IMG/VR virus record: IMGVR_UViG_3300006751_000177
Coordinates: 1-21,028 of that record
From: a virus
Length of the DNA stretch: 21,028 nucleotides
Direction: 5' to 3' (one strand)
Part shown: positions 14,255 to 20,292 of the stretch, one piece after another
How positions within the stretch are numbered: the stretch's first letter is position 1
How the letters are laid out: each line of letters starts with the position of its first letter
Translations under genes and position numbers: made by a program
The notes under the pieces: model-generated
Database searches by the model: none
What the model was told of the DNA's origin: nothing
What the model saw: the letters and a program-made list of their open reading frames with translations, nothing else

Positions 14255-14801
14255 CTTCATTTAATTCTTTTTTAAGTATTGTCCTTACTTTGTCTATTGT
14301 TGTAAAAAGACTGTTGCGACTTATCCTAGTTTTTGATGCGAGTGAATCTAGTGTGTTGCCCTCGTAGTAGTACAATTTGAATAACTCCCTGTCGTACCAA
14401 TTTAACTTATCTAATTGTTTATCTATTTCCTCTAATTTTTTTAGCTGAGTATTATCTACTTCTTCATTCGGCATATTATAAATACTTCTATGAAAATTAT
14501 CTGGAGAAGTATTAGTCATATTGACACCATATAAATTAGTGTAATACTTTTCATATTTATAGTAAAAATTACTTCTTGTGCTTGTTAATGCTCTTCTTAA
14601 TGCGACAGCCCCATATCTTGTTACTCCATCTATTCCATCCTTTTCCCAAATAGCAGAAAGTGTGGTTGGATTCATACTCAGAAAATACAGCATCAATTCC
14701 TGCACAGCTTCATTTATTTTATTTTCATCTTTTGTTAAACCATAAGCCATAGTTCTGAACTTATCTGTCAGCTTAGATATTTCTAAATATATCTCAGTCA
14801 T
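14247..14801 (-). CDS. Sigma-factor-like helix-turn-helix protein
   Basis: This 184-residue protein has an N-terminal helical part (residues 1-40, including INEAVQELMLYFLSMNP) resembling sigma region 2 organisation. A C-terminal part (about 125-180) reads like sigma region 4: EEIDKQLDKLNWYDRELFKL, YYYEGNTLDSLASKTRISRN and SLFTTIDKVRTILKKEL. The last block is the helix-turn-helix with its recognition helix. The protein may direct host RNA polymerase to middle or late phage promoters. It lies just before the terminase and virion genes, which fits a late regulator. Region 2 is weak, so a non-sigma DNA-binding role, such as packaging-site binding, is possible. Confidence 0.55.
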   Translation of the reverse strand: MTEIYLEISKLTDKFRTMAYGLTKDENKINEAVQELMLYFLSMNPTTLSAIWEKDGIDGVTRYGAVALRRALTSTRSNFYYKYEKYYTNLYGVNMTNTSPDNFHRSIYNMPNEEVDNTQLKKLEEIDKQLDKLNWYDRELFKLYYYEGNTLDSLASKTRISRNSLFTTIDKVRTILKKELNEDV

Positions 14802-15150
14802 TGGTTGGTTCTAATTCATCTAGTCTGCTTACTGTTTCTTCAAGTAATTGGTCTAATACTACCTTATATGCTCTTACTATTGCAGAATTGCTTTTAGTTT
14901 CTATCCCTGCAAAGAATCCACTTGTAGCAACTGAAATGTTTATTGGCATTATCATTAACCAATCATAAAAATTATTTTCTTTTAATCCTGAGCCGTACCC
15001 ATTAGAGTATTCTATTATTAAATCTACTACTTCAAGATAATTATTGTATCTACTTTGGGTTGTGATTTCTTGGGTGAACTGTTTACACATGGCAGTATAA
15101 ACCTCAATTATTGTTCTGTGTTCTTCACTTGAATATATCGGCTTGTGCAT
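14794..15150 (-). CDS. Hypothetical protein
   Basis: From the ATG at 15150 the protein has 118 residues and begins MHKPIYSSEEHRTIIEVYTA. A TTG six bases earlier is a less likely start. The chain is mostly helical with one moderately hydrophobic stretch (YDWLMIMPINISVATSGFFA) that is too polar around it to be a sure membrane span. It overlaps the sigma-like gene by 8 bases. No family recognised. Confidence 0.6.
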   Translation of the reverse strand: MHKPIYSSEEHRTIIEVYTAMCKQFTQEITTQSRYNNYLEVVDLIIEYSNGYGSGLKENNFYDWLMIMPINISVATSGFFAGIETKSNSAIVRAYKVVLDQLLEETVSRLDELEPTND

Positions 15151-15153
15151 ACG

Positions 15154-15161
15154 CAAATATA
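15154..15161 (-). promoter_or_regulatory. Candidate TAnnTTTG promoter element before the sigma-like operon part
   Basis: TATATTTG on the coding strand lies after a T9 run and three bases before the ATG at 15150. If used, transcription would start at or near the ATG and give a leaderless message. No -33 TTG was found at the right distance, so this is tentative. Confidence 0.25.
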
Positions 15162-15170
15162 AAAAAAAAG

Positions 15171-15578
15171 TTACTCTATTCCCTTTTCTTTTTTTAAGTT
15201 TTTAACAGCTTCTTTGTAATAACTTATCTTTTCTTCATACTCTGTTTTGCCAATCTTTAAAGTTGTATGACCTAACACCACCAATTCATTAGCTAGTCCT
15301 TCTCCAAAGTTAGTGTCTAAAAAATGCCCAAACTTCCACTGCTCTCCATATTTAAAAACATTACAGCTTACGCATTGCGGGAAACAATTAGCCTCATGAA
15401 ATCTAGTAGCTAAATATCTTCTACTAACAAAATGACCACATTGAAGGGAACGCCAATTATCTATTTTTCCACAAGTACAACATTGATTGTTTCCATTATC
15501 ATCAGCACTTCTAAGTCTTATGTAAAGACTGAACCATTTATCTAGTTCTTTTTTAAGTTTGCTAATTGTTTTTAGCAT
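15171..15578 (-). CDS. ninG: NinG (Rap) family recombination protein
   Basis: This 135-residue protein matches NinG: a helical start MLKTISKLKKELDKWFSLYI, then CCTCG (C33, C34, C36), LQCGHFVSRRYLATRFHEAN (C47, H49 and the conserved RF..N) and CFPQCVSCNVFKYG (C65, C69, C72). These Cys and His residues bind zinc in the family's HNH-like core. In lambda the protein is a structure-specific DNA endonuclease acting at branched DNA such as Holliday junctions. It is shorter than lambda NinG but holds the full core. It overlaps the preceding gene by 17 bases. Confidence 0.85.
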   Translation of the reverse strand: MLKTISKLKKELDKWFSLYIRLRSADDNGNNQCCTCGKIDNWRSLQCGHFVSRRYLATRFHEANCFPQCVSCNVFKYGEQWKFGHFLDTNFGEGLANELVVLGHTTLKIGKTEYEEKISYYKEAVKNLKKEKGIE

Positions 15579-15873
15579 ATCCCAACTCTTCTTTCCATTT
15601 ATCTTGTATTTTACCTTTTCTTAATTCATAAGCTCTCCCTCTTAACTCAGGGCATTCTTCTTGTAGCTTCCTACGCATTCTTTCAATAGTCTTTATGTTA
15701 GTCAGTTTGTTATTAGCAAACATTTGCATAAATTCTAAGCCATTCATTTTGTTAGGATCAATTTCTTTTCTCTTTAATTCTCTCCACCAATAAGCGGCTA
15801 TTAACATATTGTCATTATCTCTTAAGTGGGGTTTAATAGTTAGCAACTCCCTTACAACTTCTTTTGTTTTCAT
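15562..15873 (-). CDS. Phage hypothetical protein with conserved ELRG motif
   Basis: This 103-residue helical protein contains LTIKPHLRDNDNMLIAAYWW, then KMNGLEFMQMFANNKLTNIK and RMRRKLQEECPELRGRAYEL. I recall this pattern ('P.LRD.DN.LI...W..EL', 'L..G.LTN..SI.R.RRKLQE..PELRG') from many unrelated phages, where the function is unassigned. It sits directly before ninG. It starts inside the stop of the 20-residue membrane microprotein (ATGA). Confidence 0.6.
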   Translation of the reverse strand: MKTKEVVRELLTIKPHLRDNDNMLIAAYWWRELKRKEIDPNKMNGLEFMQMFANNKLTNIKTIERMRRKLQEECPELRGRAYELRKGKIQDKWKEELGYAKNN

Positions 15874-15932
15874 TCTTTGAGTTTATTAATTATAAATAAA
15901 ATTATTGCAGTTATTATTACCCACCCTATCAT
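15870..15932 (-). CDS. 20-residue single-span membrane microprotein
   Basis: The frame reads MIGWVIITAIILFIINKLKE and stop. Its ATG (15932-15930) overlaps the TGA of the gene before it (15931-15929), and its TGA (15872-15870) overlaps the ATG of the next gene (15873-15871). Both junctions are perfect ATGA couplings, as used throughout this operon. The product is one hydrophobic helix of about 15 residues with a basic C-terminal end, so it should insert in the inner membrane. Without it the two flanking genes would be separated by an unexplained 55-base gap. Function unknown; a small membrane regulator or superinfection-related peptide is possible. Confidence 0.6.
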   Translation of the reverse strand: MIGWVIITAIILFIINKLKE

Positions 15933-16291
15933 TTGATGAGTTTTAAAGGTTCTTGATAAAAAGGCACATTCTTTTGCCCTAAAGTGTGTACTTGATGATA
16001 AGCATCATCTACTACTTTCTTGTGAACATAAACCCACCTGTAAAAAGTTCTGATATTTAAAAAGGGTTCTTCTTTCCCAAATCTTACTCCAAGTCTAAAA
16101 GCATCTTCAATTTGATTAAAGGTCATATTGCCAAAGCGTTTTTCTTGTATTAAATCTTGTGCAAATATCTTACTTAATGTTGCCATTGTATTTGCATCTG
16201 TTTTATGTCCTATCTCTACTGAAGTCTTTGCTACTAAGTCTAAGACCTTTTCAGTTAATTCTTTAAGTGTTTCGTTTTTTAGTGGTTTCAT
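15929..16291 (-). CDS. Phage hypothetical protein, replication region
   Basis: This 120-residue protein has an N-terminal helical half (MKPLKNETLKELTEKVLDLV) and a C-terminal block FNQIEDAFRLGVRFGKEEPF followed by LNIRTFYRWVYVHKKVVDDA. I recall the 'F..I..AF..GVR.G....F..I...T.YRW' pattern from Bacteroidota phages. The position right after the helix-turn-helix replication gene suggests an accessory replication role, such as a helicase-loader-like protein, but no motif proves it. It has ATGA overlaps on both sides. Confidence 0.55.
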   Translation of the reverse strand: MKPLKNETLKELTEKVLDLVAKTSVEIGHKTDANTMATLSKIFAQDLIQEKRFGNMTFNQIEDAFRLGVRFGKEEPFLNIRTFYRWVYVHKKVVDDAYHQVHTLGQKNVPFYQEPLKLIK

Positions 16292-16527
16292 TTTTTTTTA
16301 TTTATATGATATTCAATATCAAAAATAGTATCTTTTATTAATTTTTCTTCATCAAATTTATTAAAAAATAAATCATCAACTAATTCATCTAACTCATAAC
16401 CATCTTCATTTTGTATTATGTCGGGCATCATACCATTAACATACCATCTTGATATTATATTTAACACCTGCATTTCAGTTAGCCCTAAATCTTCTATGAT
16501 ATTTTCATTATATTCTAATTCTTTCAT
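16288..16527 (-). CDS. Small acidic hypothetical protein
   Basis: This 79-residue, strongly acidic protein begins MKELEYNENIIEDLGLTEMQ, with EDGYELDELVDDLFFNKFDE in the middle and a basic tail (INKKK). ATGA overlaps join it to both neighbours. The acidic nature might suit a DNA mimic or a partner of the replication protein upstream, but that is speculation. No family recognised. Confidence 0.55.
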   Translation of the reverse strand: MKELEYNENIIEDLGLTEMQVLNIISRWYVNGMMPDIIQNEDGYELDELVDDLFFNKFDEEKLIKDTIFDIEYHINKKK

Positions 16528-17150
16528 AATAGTTTTTTAGCTTGTTGCCATTCATTTAATTGTGAGTGTATCTTTCCCATTGTTTTAGGTTTATTCCAAT
16601 CCTTATCATTTTTTTTCCATCTTGCTAATCTTCTTTTAATATCAAAAGTGCTTTGCATTTCAAACTTCATTTTTGTGTTAGACTTATTTGTTTCAGTCCA
16701 ATAATCTGTAAACGACTTTTTGATACTAATATCATAATCTAATAAAGAAACATCATTTAAAAATTTTTGTTCTCTTATATATATATTATTACTTGTATTA
16801 TTAATACTTGTATTATTATCTTTAACAATTTTGTTAATAGGGATCACAACATCTTTATTTATACCCCCCCCACATAATTGTAAATACCTCTTATCAATTT
16901 CTTTAGTACCATTTTTGTAAATTATTTTTCTATTTATAAACCCATACTTAACTAAACTACTAATCCATCTGCTTATTGTTACTGTTGAAACTTCATAAAG
17001 ATTTGAAAAGTATTTATTACTCGCCCAACACATATTTTCTTTCCTAGACAAAGCAGTTATTTCTGCATAGAGCAATTTAGCATTAGGTGTTAAGTCTTTA
17101 CTATATCTTACCTCAGCAGGAATAATAGCATAGTAATTGGGTTTTGTCAT
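16524..17150 (-). CDS. Helix-turn-helix replication initiation-like protein
   Basis: This 208-residue protein starts MTKPNYYAIIPAEVRYSKDL. Residues about 15-80 form a winged helix-turn-helix of the replication-protein type (LTPNAKLLYAEITALSRKEN, then SNLYEVSTVTISRWISSLVK and YGFINRKIIY). The linker (about 90-130) is Asn/Thr/Ser-rich and is encoded by AT-rich DNA with direct repeats. The C-terminus (FTDYWTETNKSNTKMKFEMQ, FDIKRRLARWKKNDKDW) resembles the helicase-recruiting tail of DnaD- or O-like phage proteins. As in lambda O, the origin may lie within this gene. ATGA couplings on both sides. Confidence 0.65.
   Translation of the reverse strand: MTKPNYYAIIPAEVRYSKDLTPNAKLLYAEITALSRKENMCWASNKYFSNLYEVSTVTISRWISSLVKYGFINRKIIYKNGTKEIDKRYLQLCGGGINKDVVIPINKIVKDNNTSINNTSNNIYIREQKFLNDVSLLDYDISIKKSFTDYWTETNKSNTKMKFEMQSTFDIKRRLARWKKNDKDWNKPKTMGKIHSQLNEWQQAKKLL
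16790..16818. repeat. Tandem iteron-like repeats inside the replication gene
   Basis: TACTTGTATTATTA occurs at 16790-16803 and again at 16805-16818, a 15-bp period, beside a TATATATATAT run (from about 16776). The repeat encodes the NNTSI/NNTSN linker of the replication protein. Repeats with an AT-rich tract inside a replication gene recall the lambda O origin, but only two copies are seen. Confidence 0.4.
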
Positions 17151-17656
17151 ATAATCTCTAAGTTATAGTTGCAATCTGTCATCACAAACTTACACTTTTC
17201 TAGTTGATTATAGAAGTCTTTATAAGAAACTTTAATATCCACTTCCAATCTTCCTGATGTAACTCTAATTGTAGTTTGATGTTTCTCACTACTTTCAACG
17301 CCATTATCTCTTAAATATGATTCTAATTGTCCTTCATCTACAAAAGTTCTTTTAGCACCTTGTAGATTGCTATAAGCATTATAGACTTGATTAAAAATTT
17401 CACGATATTTAGGGAATGACCTATAATTAGATTCGTGCATTTTCTCATAGTGATAAATTAAACTTCTATCTCTTTTAAGTTCTTTAGCTATTGTTGTTCT
17501 ATGAGTTTCATCTATCATCCTAGCAACTATACTTGCAACGGCTCTAGGCACTTGATATTTTTGCTCTCGGCTTTTATAAGCAAGAGAACCCTTTCTCAAC
17601 CCTACTAAATTTGTAGTAAGATCACATAAGATTTTAAAATTAATTGCATCTATCAT
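17147..17656 (-). CDS. DnaA domain IV-like DNA-binding protein
   Basis: Starting at the ATG at 17656, one base after the stop of the SSB-like gene, the protein has 169 residues and begins MIDAINFKILCDLTTNLVGL. Residues about 15-75 read like the DnaA C-terminal duplex-binding domain: an initial helix, RKGSLAYKSREQKYQVPRAV (like the 'S.SR...V..AR.IA' helix), ARMIDETHRTTIAKELKRDR and SLIYHYEKMHES (like 'IG..FGRDHSTV.HA..KI'). No AAA+ ATPase domain is present. The protein would bind specific DNA, perhaps the phage origin or early promoter. An upstream ATG (17683) would add nine residues over the SSB-like gene and is less likely. Confidence 0.6.
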   Translation of the reverse strand: MIDAINFKILCDLTTNLVGLRKGSLAYKSREQKYQVPRAVASIVARMIDETHRTTIAKELKRDRSLIYHYEKMHESNYRSFPKYREIFNQVYNAYSNLQGAKRTFVDEGQLESYLRDNGVESSEKHQTTIRVTSGRLEVDIKVSYKDFYNQLEKCKFVMTDCNYNLEII

Positions 17657-17657
17657 C

Positions 17658-17999
17658 TTAAAACGGCATATCTGTATCACCATTCAACATATTATCTTTA
17701 TTGTCTAGCAAATTTACTTCAGGGTTGTCTGTTTGGTTTGTAAAGTGGTAGCCATCTATATTGTGATAGTATTTACCTTTATATTCTCTTGAATAAACAT
17801 TACACATAATAGCTACTGTCATTCCCTTTTGTAACATATTCATTTTGTTTACTTTATCTCCGAAAGCACTAACTGCAATCAAGTTATTAAATTCACCACC
17901 TGTATCAATTATAACTGTTTGCTTTTGCCATTCTTTTCCTGCTTTACTTGTTCCTGTTTCAAGATCAAGTTTCTTAACTAATTTACCTGTTACTTCCAT
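17658..17999 (-). CDS. DUF3127 family OB-fold protein, SSB-like
   Basis: This 113-residue protein begins MEVTGKLVKKLDLETGTSKA with WQKQTVIIDTGGEFNNLIAV and KGMTVAIMCNVYSREYKGKY, the strand pattern of DUF3127, an OB-fold family typical of Bacteroidota. The acidic C-terminus ends in DTDMPF, close to the DD(I/M)PF tail by which SSB recruits replication and recombination partners. It is therefore likely a single-stranded DNA-binding protein for phage replication. The next gene starts one base after its stop. Confidence 0.75.
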   Translation of the reverse strand: MEVTGKLVKKLDLETGTSKAGKEWQKQTVIIDTGGEFNNLIAVSAFGDKVNKMNMLQKGMTVAIMCNVYSREYKGKYYHNIDGYHFTNQTDNPEVNLLDNKDNMLNGDTDMPF

Positions 18000-18009
18000 T
18001 TTTATTTAT

Positions 18010-18402
18010 TTATTGATTATTATTTTTTTTAAAATCTTCACTTTCATCTTCACCAAATACGCCTAGTTCATAGAACCCTGTTAGCTTTAATACAGCCCTT
18101 GACATGGCTCTTTTCTCAGCCATTTCCATCACATACCAAGTATTACAATTTCCATCTTTAAACCCACCCTTTAGAGCTGATCCAAATGTTTGTATAGATG
18201 CCTCTCCTTTTAAAGCATTAGCTTTTACTACACAAAAATCTCTTTCACAGTTTATAACTTCATAGTCAATAATTATATTCTCTATTGCTTGGATCTTATC
18301 TATGCCTGATCTTGTGATGATTACATAGTGCTGATGTTTAAATACATCATCTTTATCTAAGCCGTAATGATGGTATTTTTCTTTAATCTTTTCTGTTTTC
18401 AT
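18010..18402 (-). CDS. Possible recombination-associated (single-strand annealing-like) protein
   Basis: The ATG at 18402 makes an ATGA junction with the preceding gene and gives 130 residues starting MKTEKIKEKYHHYGLDKDDV. A start at 18465 would add 21 basic residues over the neighbouring gene and is rejected. The core has strands (HYVIITRSGIDKIQAIENII, DYEVINCERDFCVVKANA) and the segment NTWYVMEMAEKRAMSRAVLK with LTGFYELGVFGEDE. The 'AE.RA.SRA...LTG' pattern recalls Erf/Sak-type annealing proteins, though the protein is short. Its position next to the SSB-like gene supports a DNA recombination role. Confidence 0.5.
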   Translation of the reverse strand: MKTEKIKEKYHHYGLDKDDVFKHQHYVIITRSGIDKIQAIENIIIDYEVINCERDFCVVKANALKGEASIQTFGSALKGGFKDGNCNTWYVMEMAEKRAMSRAVLKLTGFYELGVFGEDESEDFKKNNNQ

Positions 18403-18674
18403 TTTGTTTTTATGTATTTGTTTAATTGTTCTTTTATGTATTCTAAGTGTTCTGTATCTATCCATTCTAAAAAATTATAGCTATCAAAACAGATTTGAAA
18501 GTCTTTCCCAAATTCATCTGTTCCTCTTAAATAAACTTCATTTTCGTGGGCTTGGAATGTATTAATATCATTCATTCTTTTGTGTATCAGATCATCTTCC
18601 TGTTCAAGCTCAGGCATTTCCATAAGTTTATCTTCTAATTCTTTTTTTGTTGGTTCTAAAGGTATTGGTATCAT
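18399..18674 (-). CDS. Small acidic hypothetical protein
   Basis: This 91-residue protein begins MIPIPLEPTKKELEDKLMEM with an acidic N-terminal half. It has a stranded segment ENEVYLRGTDEFGKDFQICF and a C-terminal helix (WIDTEHLEYIKEQLNKYIK). It is coupled by TAATG to the gene before it and ATGA to the one after. No family recognised. Confidence 0.55.
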   Translation of the reverse strand: MIPIPLEPTKKELEDKLMEMPELEQEDDLIHKRMNDINTFQAHENEVYLRGTDEFGKDFQICFDSYNFLEWIDTEHLEYIKEQLNKYIKTK

Positions 18675-18955
18675 TATATTATATTTATTATTAGTGCTTT
18701 GTTTTTATATTGTTTTTTGTATTCTTTTAATTTGTCTTTATCCTCAAAGTCATGTCCTTCATTTAAGTTAAGACCTGAAGCTTCACAATAGTCATCAAGT
18801 GCTTTGTCTATTTGTTTTCTAGTTCCAAAGATTCTTATTGCTTGACTGTAATCTTGTATATCACTTTCATAACAACTAAATTCTTCATTCCACTTAGATG
18901 TTGTTTTAAATTCTCCATTAGGATAAAAATAGTACGAATCGCATTCTAGTATCAT
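18674..18955 (-). CDS. Small hypothetical protein
   Basis: From the ATG at 18955, two bases after the upstream stop, the protein has 93 residues and begins MILECDSYYFYPNGEFKTTS. A longer in-frame reading from 19024 would add a hydrophobic stretch that lies entirely over the neighbouring gene and is rejected. The C-terminal half is charged and helical (DKDKLKEYKKQYKNK). No family recognised. Confidence 0.5.
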   Translation of the reverse strand: MILECDSYYFYPNGEFKTTSKWNEEFSCYESDIQDYSQAIRIFGTRKQIDKALDDYCEASGLNLNEGHDFEDKDKLKEYKKQYKNKALIINII

Positions 18956-18957
18956 AA

Positions 18958-19194
18958 TTAGTAGTTTAAATGTAAATGTAATAAAAAAGATCCTAAAGCT
19001 AAAGCAATTAAACCAAAGCAACACAAAAAGAATTTAATTTGACTTATTTCATTAGTTTCATCATCAATAGAATAATCATCACCTAAGTTGATGTATTCTC
19101 CCTTAGCATTTTTAGAGTAAAAAAAATCTGCTGCCCCTTTACCACTCAGGTTAAAGCTATGACCTGTTTTTTTGTTTGTAATTTTCATTTTCAT
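18958..19194 (-). CDS. Small tail-anchored membrane protein, first gene of the early operon
   Basis: This 78-residue protein has a soluble N-terminal part (MKMKITNKKTGHSFNLSGKG, ADFFYSKNAKGEYINLGDDY) and one C-terminal membrane span (IKFFLCCFGLIALALGSFLL), so it should be tail-anchored with the bulk in the cytoplasm. It is the first gene after the control region, about 20 bases from a TAnnTTTG element. Early expression and membrane location would fit a host-takeover or superinfection-exclusion role, but nothing in the sequence proves it. Confidence 0.55.
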   Translation of the reverse strand: MKMKITNKKTGHSFNLSGKGAADFFYSKNAKGEYINLGDDYSIDDETNEISQIKFFLCCFGLIALALGSFLLHLHLNY

Positions 19195-19214
19195 ATATAT
19201 TGATTATTATGGCA

Positions 19215-19222
19215 CAAAAGTA
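19215..19222 (-). promoter_or_regulatory. Early promoter -7 element (TAnnTTTG)
   Basis: TACTTTTG on the coding strand is a perfect match to the Bacteroidota -7 consensus. It lies 20 bases before the ATG at 19194, giving a leader of roughly 15 bases. The -33 TTG is not clear. It is the best promoter candidate in the window and would drive the operon that runs leftwards. Confidence 0.55.
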
Positions 19223-19259
19223 ATAAAATAAAATGATATAAACAGAATTATTTACAAAG

Positions 19260-19283
19260 TTATTAACAGTTTAAGTGTTAATA
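19260..19283. promoter_or_regulatory. Inverted repeat, operator or DnaA-box-like pair
   Basis: TATTAACA (19261-19268) and TGTTAATA (19276-19283) are perfect 8-bp arms around a 7-bp spacer, about 40 bases upstream of the early -7 element. Including flanks, the arms read TTATTAACA and CTATTAACA, both similar to the DnaA box TTATCCACA. It may bind a dimeric regulator or the phage DnaA-IV-like protein. Confidence 0.45.
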
Positions 19284-19373
19284 GTGTTTTGACTAGATAA
19301 GCGACTTTAGGTGCTGTCTAGTATATAGGGGTCAAAAAAGCGTGAAAGTGCCTAAAACGGCTGAGGGGGGGGG

Positions 19374-20102
19374 TTATAAATCCATTAAAAGGTTGATTGG
19401 TAGTGTGCCATTGTTTAAAACTACTGCACAGCCGATTGCTTGTCTTTTGAAATTTCTAGCATAAGCTGCTGCATAAGTGTCAGCATCTACACCACAGCCG
19501 ACCTGCATTCCAAAAATTCTATACCTTTTCCCTACGAACCACTTACAATATGCCTCAGTATGTGTATGTCCGCAAATGCTTGACATTAGATTATTTTTTG
19601 CTTTACTCTGTGCCTGACCTCCCTCTCCATGCTCGTAAAGGACATCATCATATACTACTGATTCTACCCAATTCCAATTTGGAGTTCCTAAGACTTCATT
19701 GTAAGACTTGATCCAAGCGGCAGGAATTCCTCCTGTCATTGCTTTCCTTGCTGCCATCCTATCATGGTTTCCTATACATACATCAGCTTCAGGGAATGCT
19801 TTATACCACTCAGCTACTTTAACAATACTTTTTTCAAGTTCTAGTCCTGCTGAATCACCATTTACATCTGGCTCATGATATGAGAAAGCGTGGTTATCTA
19901 AAATGTCGCCAATGAATATAACTTGATTACAATTGTAGGTTTCGTACTGCTCTATGCAAAATTCTAAATAACCATCTAAACAAAAGGGTTCATGCAAGTC
20001 CCCGATAACTAGGATGTTCCTAGCTTCGGTTTCTCGCATTTTTTTAAGTGCCACCATTTCATGTGGCTTTAATCTGAATCTATTATTTTGCACTATCAGC
20101 AA
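19374..20102 (-). CDS. Calcineurin-like metallophosphoesterase
   Basis: This protein of about 242 residues carries all motifs of the metallophosphoesterase fold: GDLHEPF (D35, H37), GDILDN (D66, N70), GNHDR (N112, H113, D114), EHGE (H158) and GHTHTE (H179, H181). These bind a two-metal centre that hydrolyses phosphate esters. Phage relatives may act as nucleic-acid end phosphatases or nucleases; the substrate here is unknown. The start is not an ATG: a TTG at 20102 or GTG at 20093 (giving (M)QNNRFRLKPHEM) precedes the core, whereas the first ATG (20057) is only about 20 residues before the first motif. It overlaps the holin-like gene. Confidence 0.8.
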   Translation of the reverse strand: MLIVQNNRFRLKPHEMVALKKMRETEARNILVIGDLHEPFCLDGYLEFCIEQYETYNCNQVIFIGDILDNHAFSYHEPDVNGDSAGLELEKSIVKVAEWYKAFPEADVCIGNHDRMAARKAMTGGIPAAWIKSYNEVLGTPNWNWVESVVYDDVLYEHGEGGQAQSKAKNNLMSSICGHTHTEAYCKWFVGKRYRIFGMQVGCGVDADTYAAAYARNFKRQAIGCAVVLNNGTLPINLLMDL

Positions 20103-20262
20103 TACCTTGACCTACTACTAAAGTAAGACAGGCATAAAATAGATTAGATGCAGTTGTTTCATCAACTCCTAAATAGCTTACTATTAAAGGAATTACAATA
20201 CTACTTACTGCATACCAAAACTTCTTTGATTTTAACATTTGTCCGATTAGAAAATTTTTCAT
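20083..20262 (-). CDS. Holin-like small membrane protein
   Basis: This 59-residue protein begins MKNFLIGQMLKSKKFWYAVS. It has two hydrophobic segments (WYAVSSIVIPLIVSYLGV and SNLFYACLTLVVGQGIA) separated by an acidic turn (DETTA), with basic residues before the first. The size, two-span layout and position directly after the endolysin gene fit a class II-type holin. Its 3' end overlaps the possible starts of the metallophosphoesterase gene. Many small phage membrane proteins look alike, so the holin call rests mainly on context. Confidence 0.6.
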   Translation of the reverse strand: MKNFLIGQMLKSKKFWYAVSSIVIPLIVSYLGVDETTASNLFYACLTLVVGQGIADSAK

Positions 20263-20292
20263 TGTTATTTATTTTTGATTAGTAAATTTATT

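Larger units (their letters stand above)
19195..19373 (-). other. Main non-coding control region
   Basis: This 179-base stretch between the metallophosphoesterase and early operon has no credible gene. Besides the promoter element and the 8-bp inverted repeat it holds ACTAGA/TCTAGT arms (19292-19297, 19317-19322), an imperfect inverted repeat TTTAGGTGCT/AGTGCCTAAA (19306-19315, 19347-19356) and a run of nine G (19365-19373) touching the stop of the gene before it. It may combine transcript end, promoter and perhaps origin. Confidence 0.6.

Noticed and set aside
18402-18465. Start at 18465 for the possible annealing protein
   Set aside because: It overlaps the neighbouring gene by 67 bases and adds a basic stretch; the ATG at 18402 gives an exact ATGA coupling.
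18955-19024. Hydrophobic N-terminal extension of the 93-residue protein
   Set aside because: It lies entirely over the coding sequence of the tail-anchored membrane protein in another frame; the ATG at 18955 directly follows that gene's stop.
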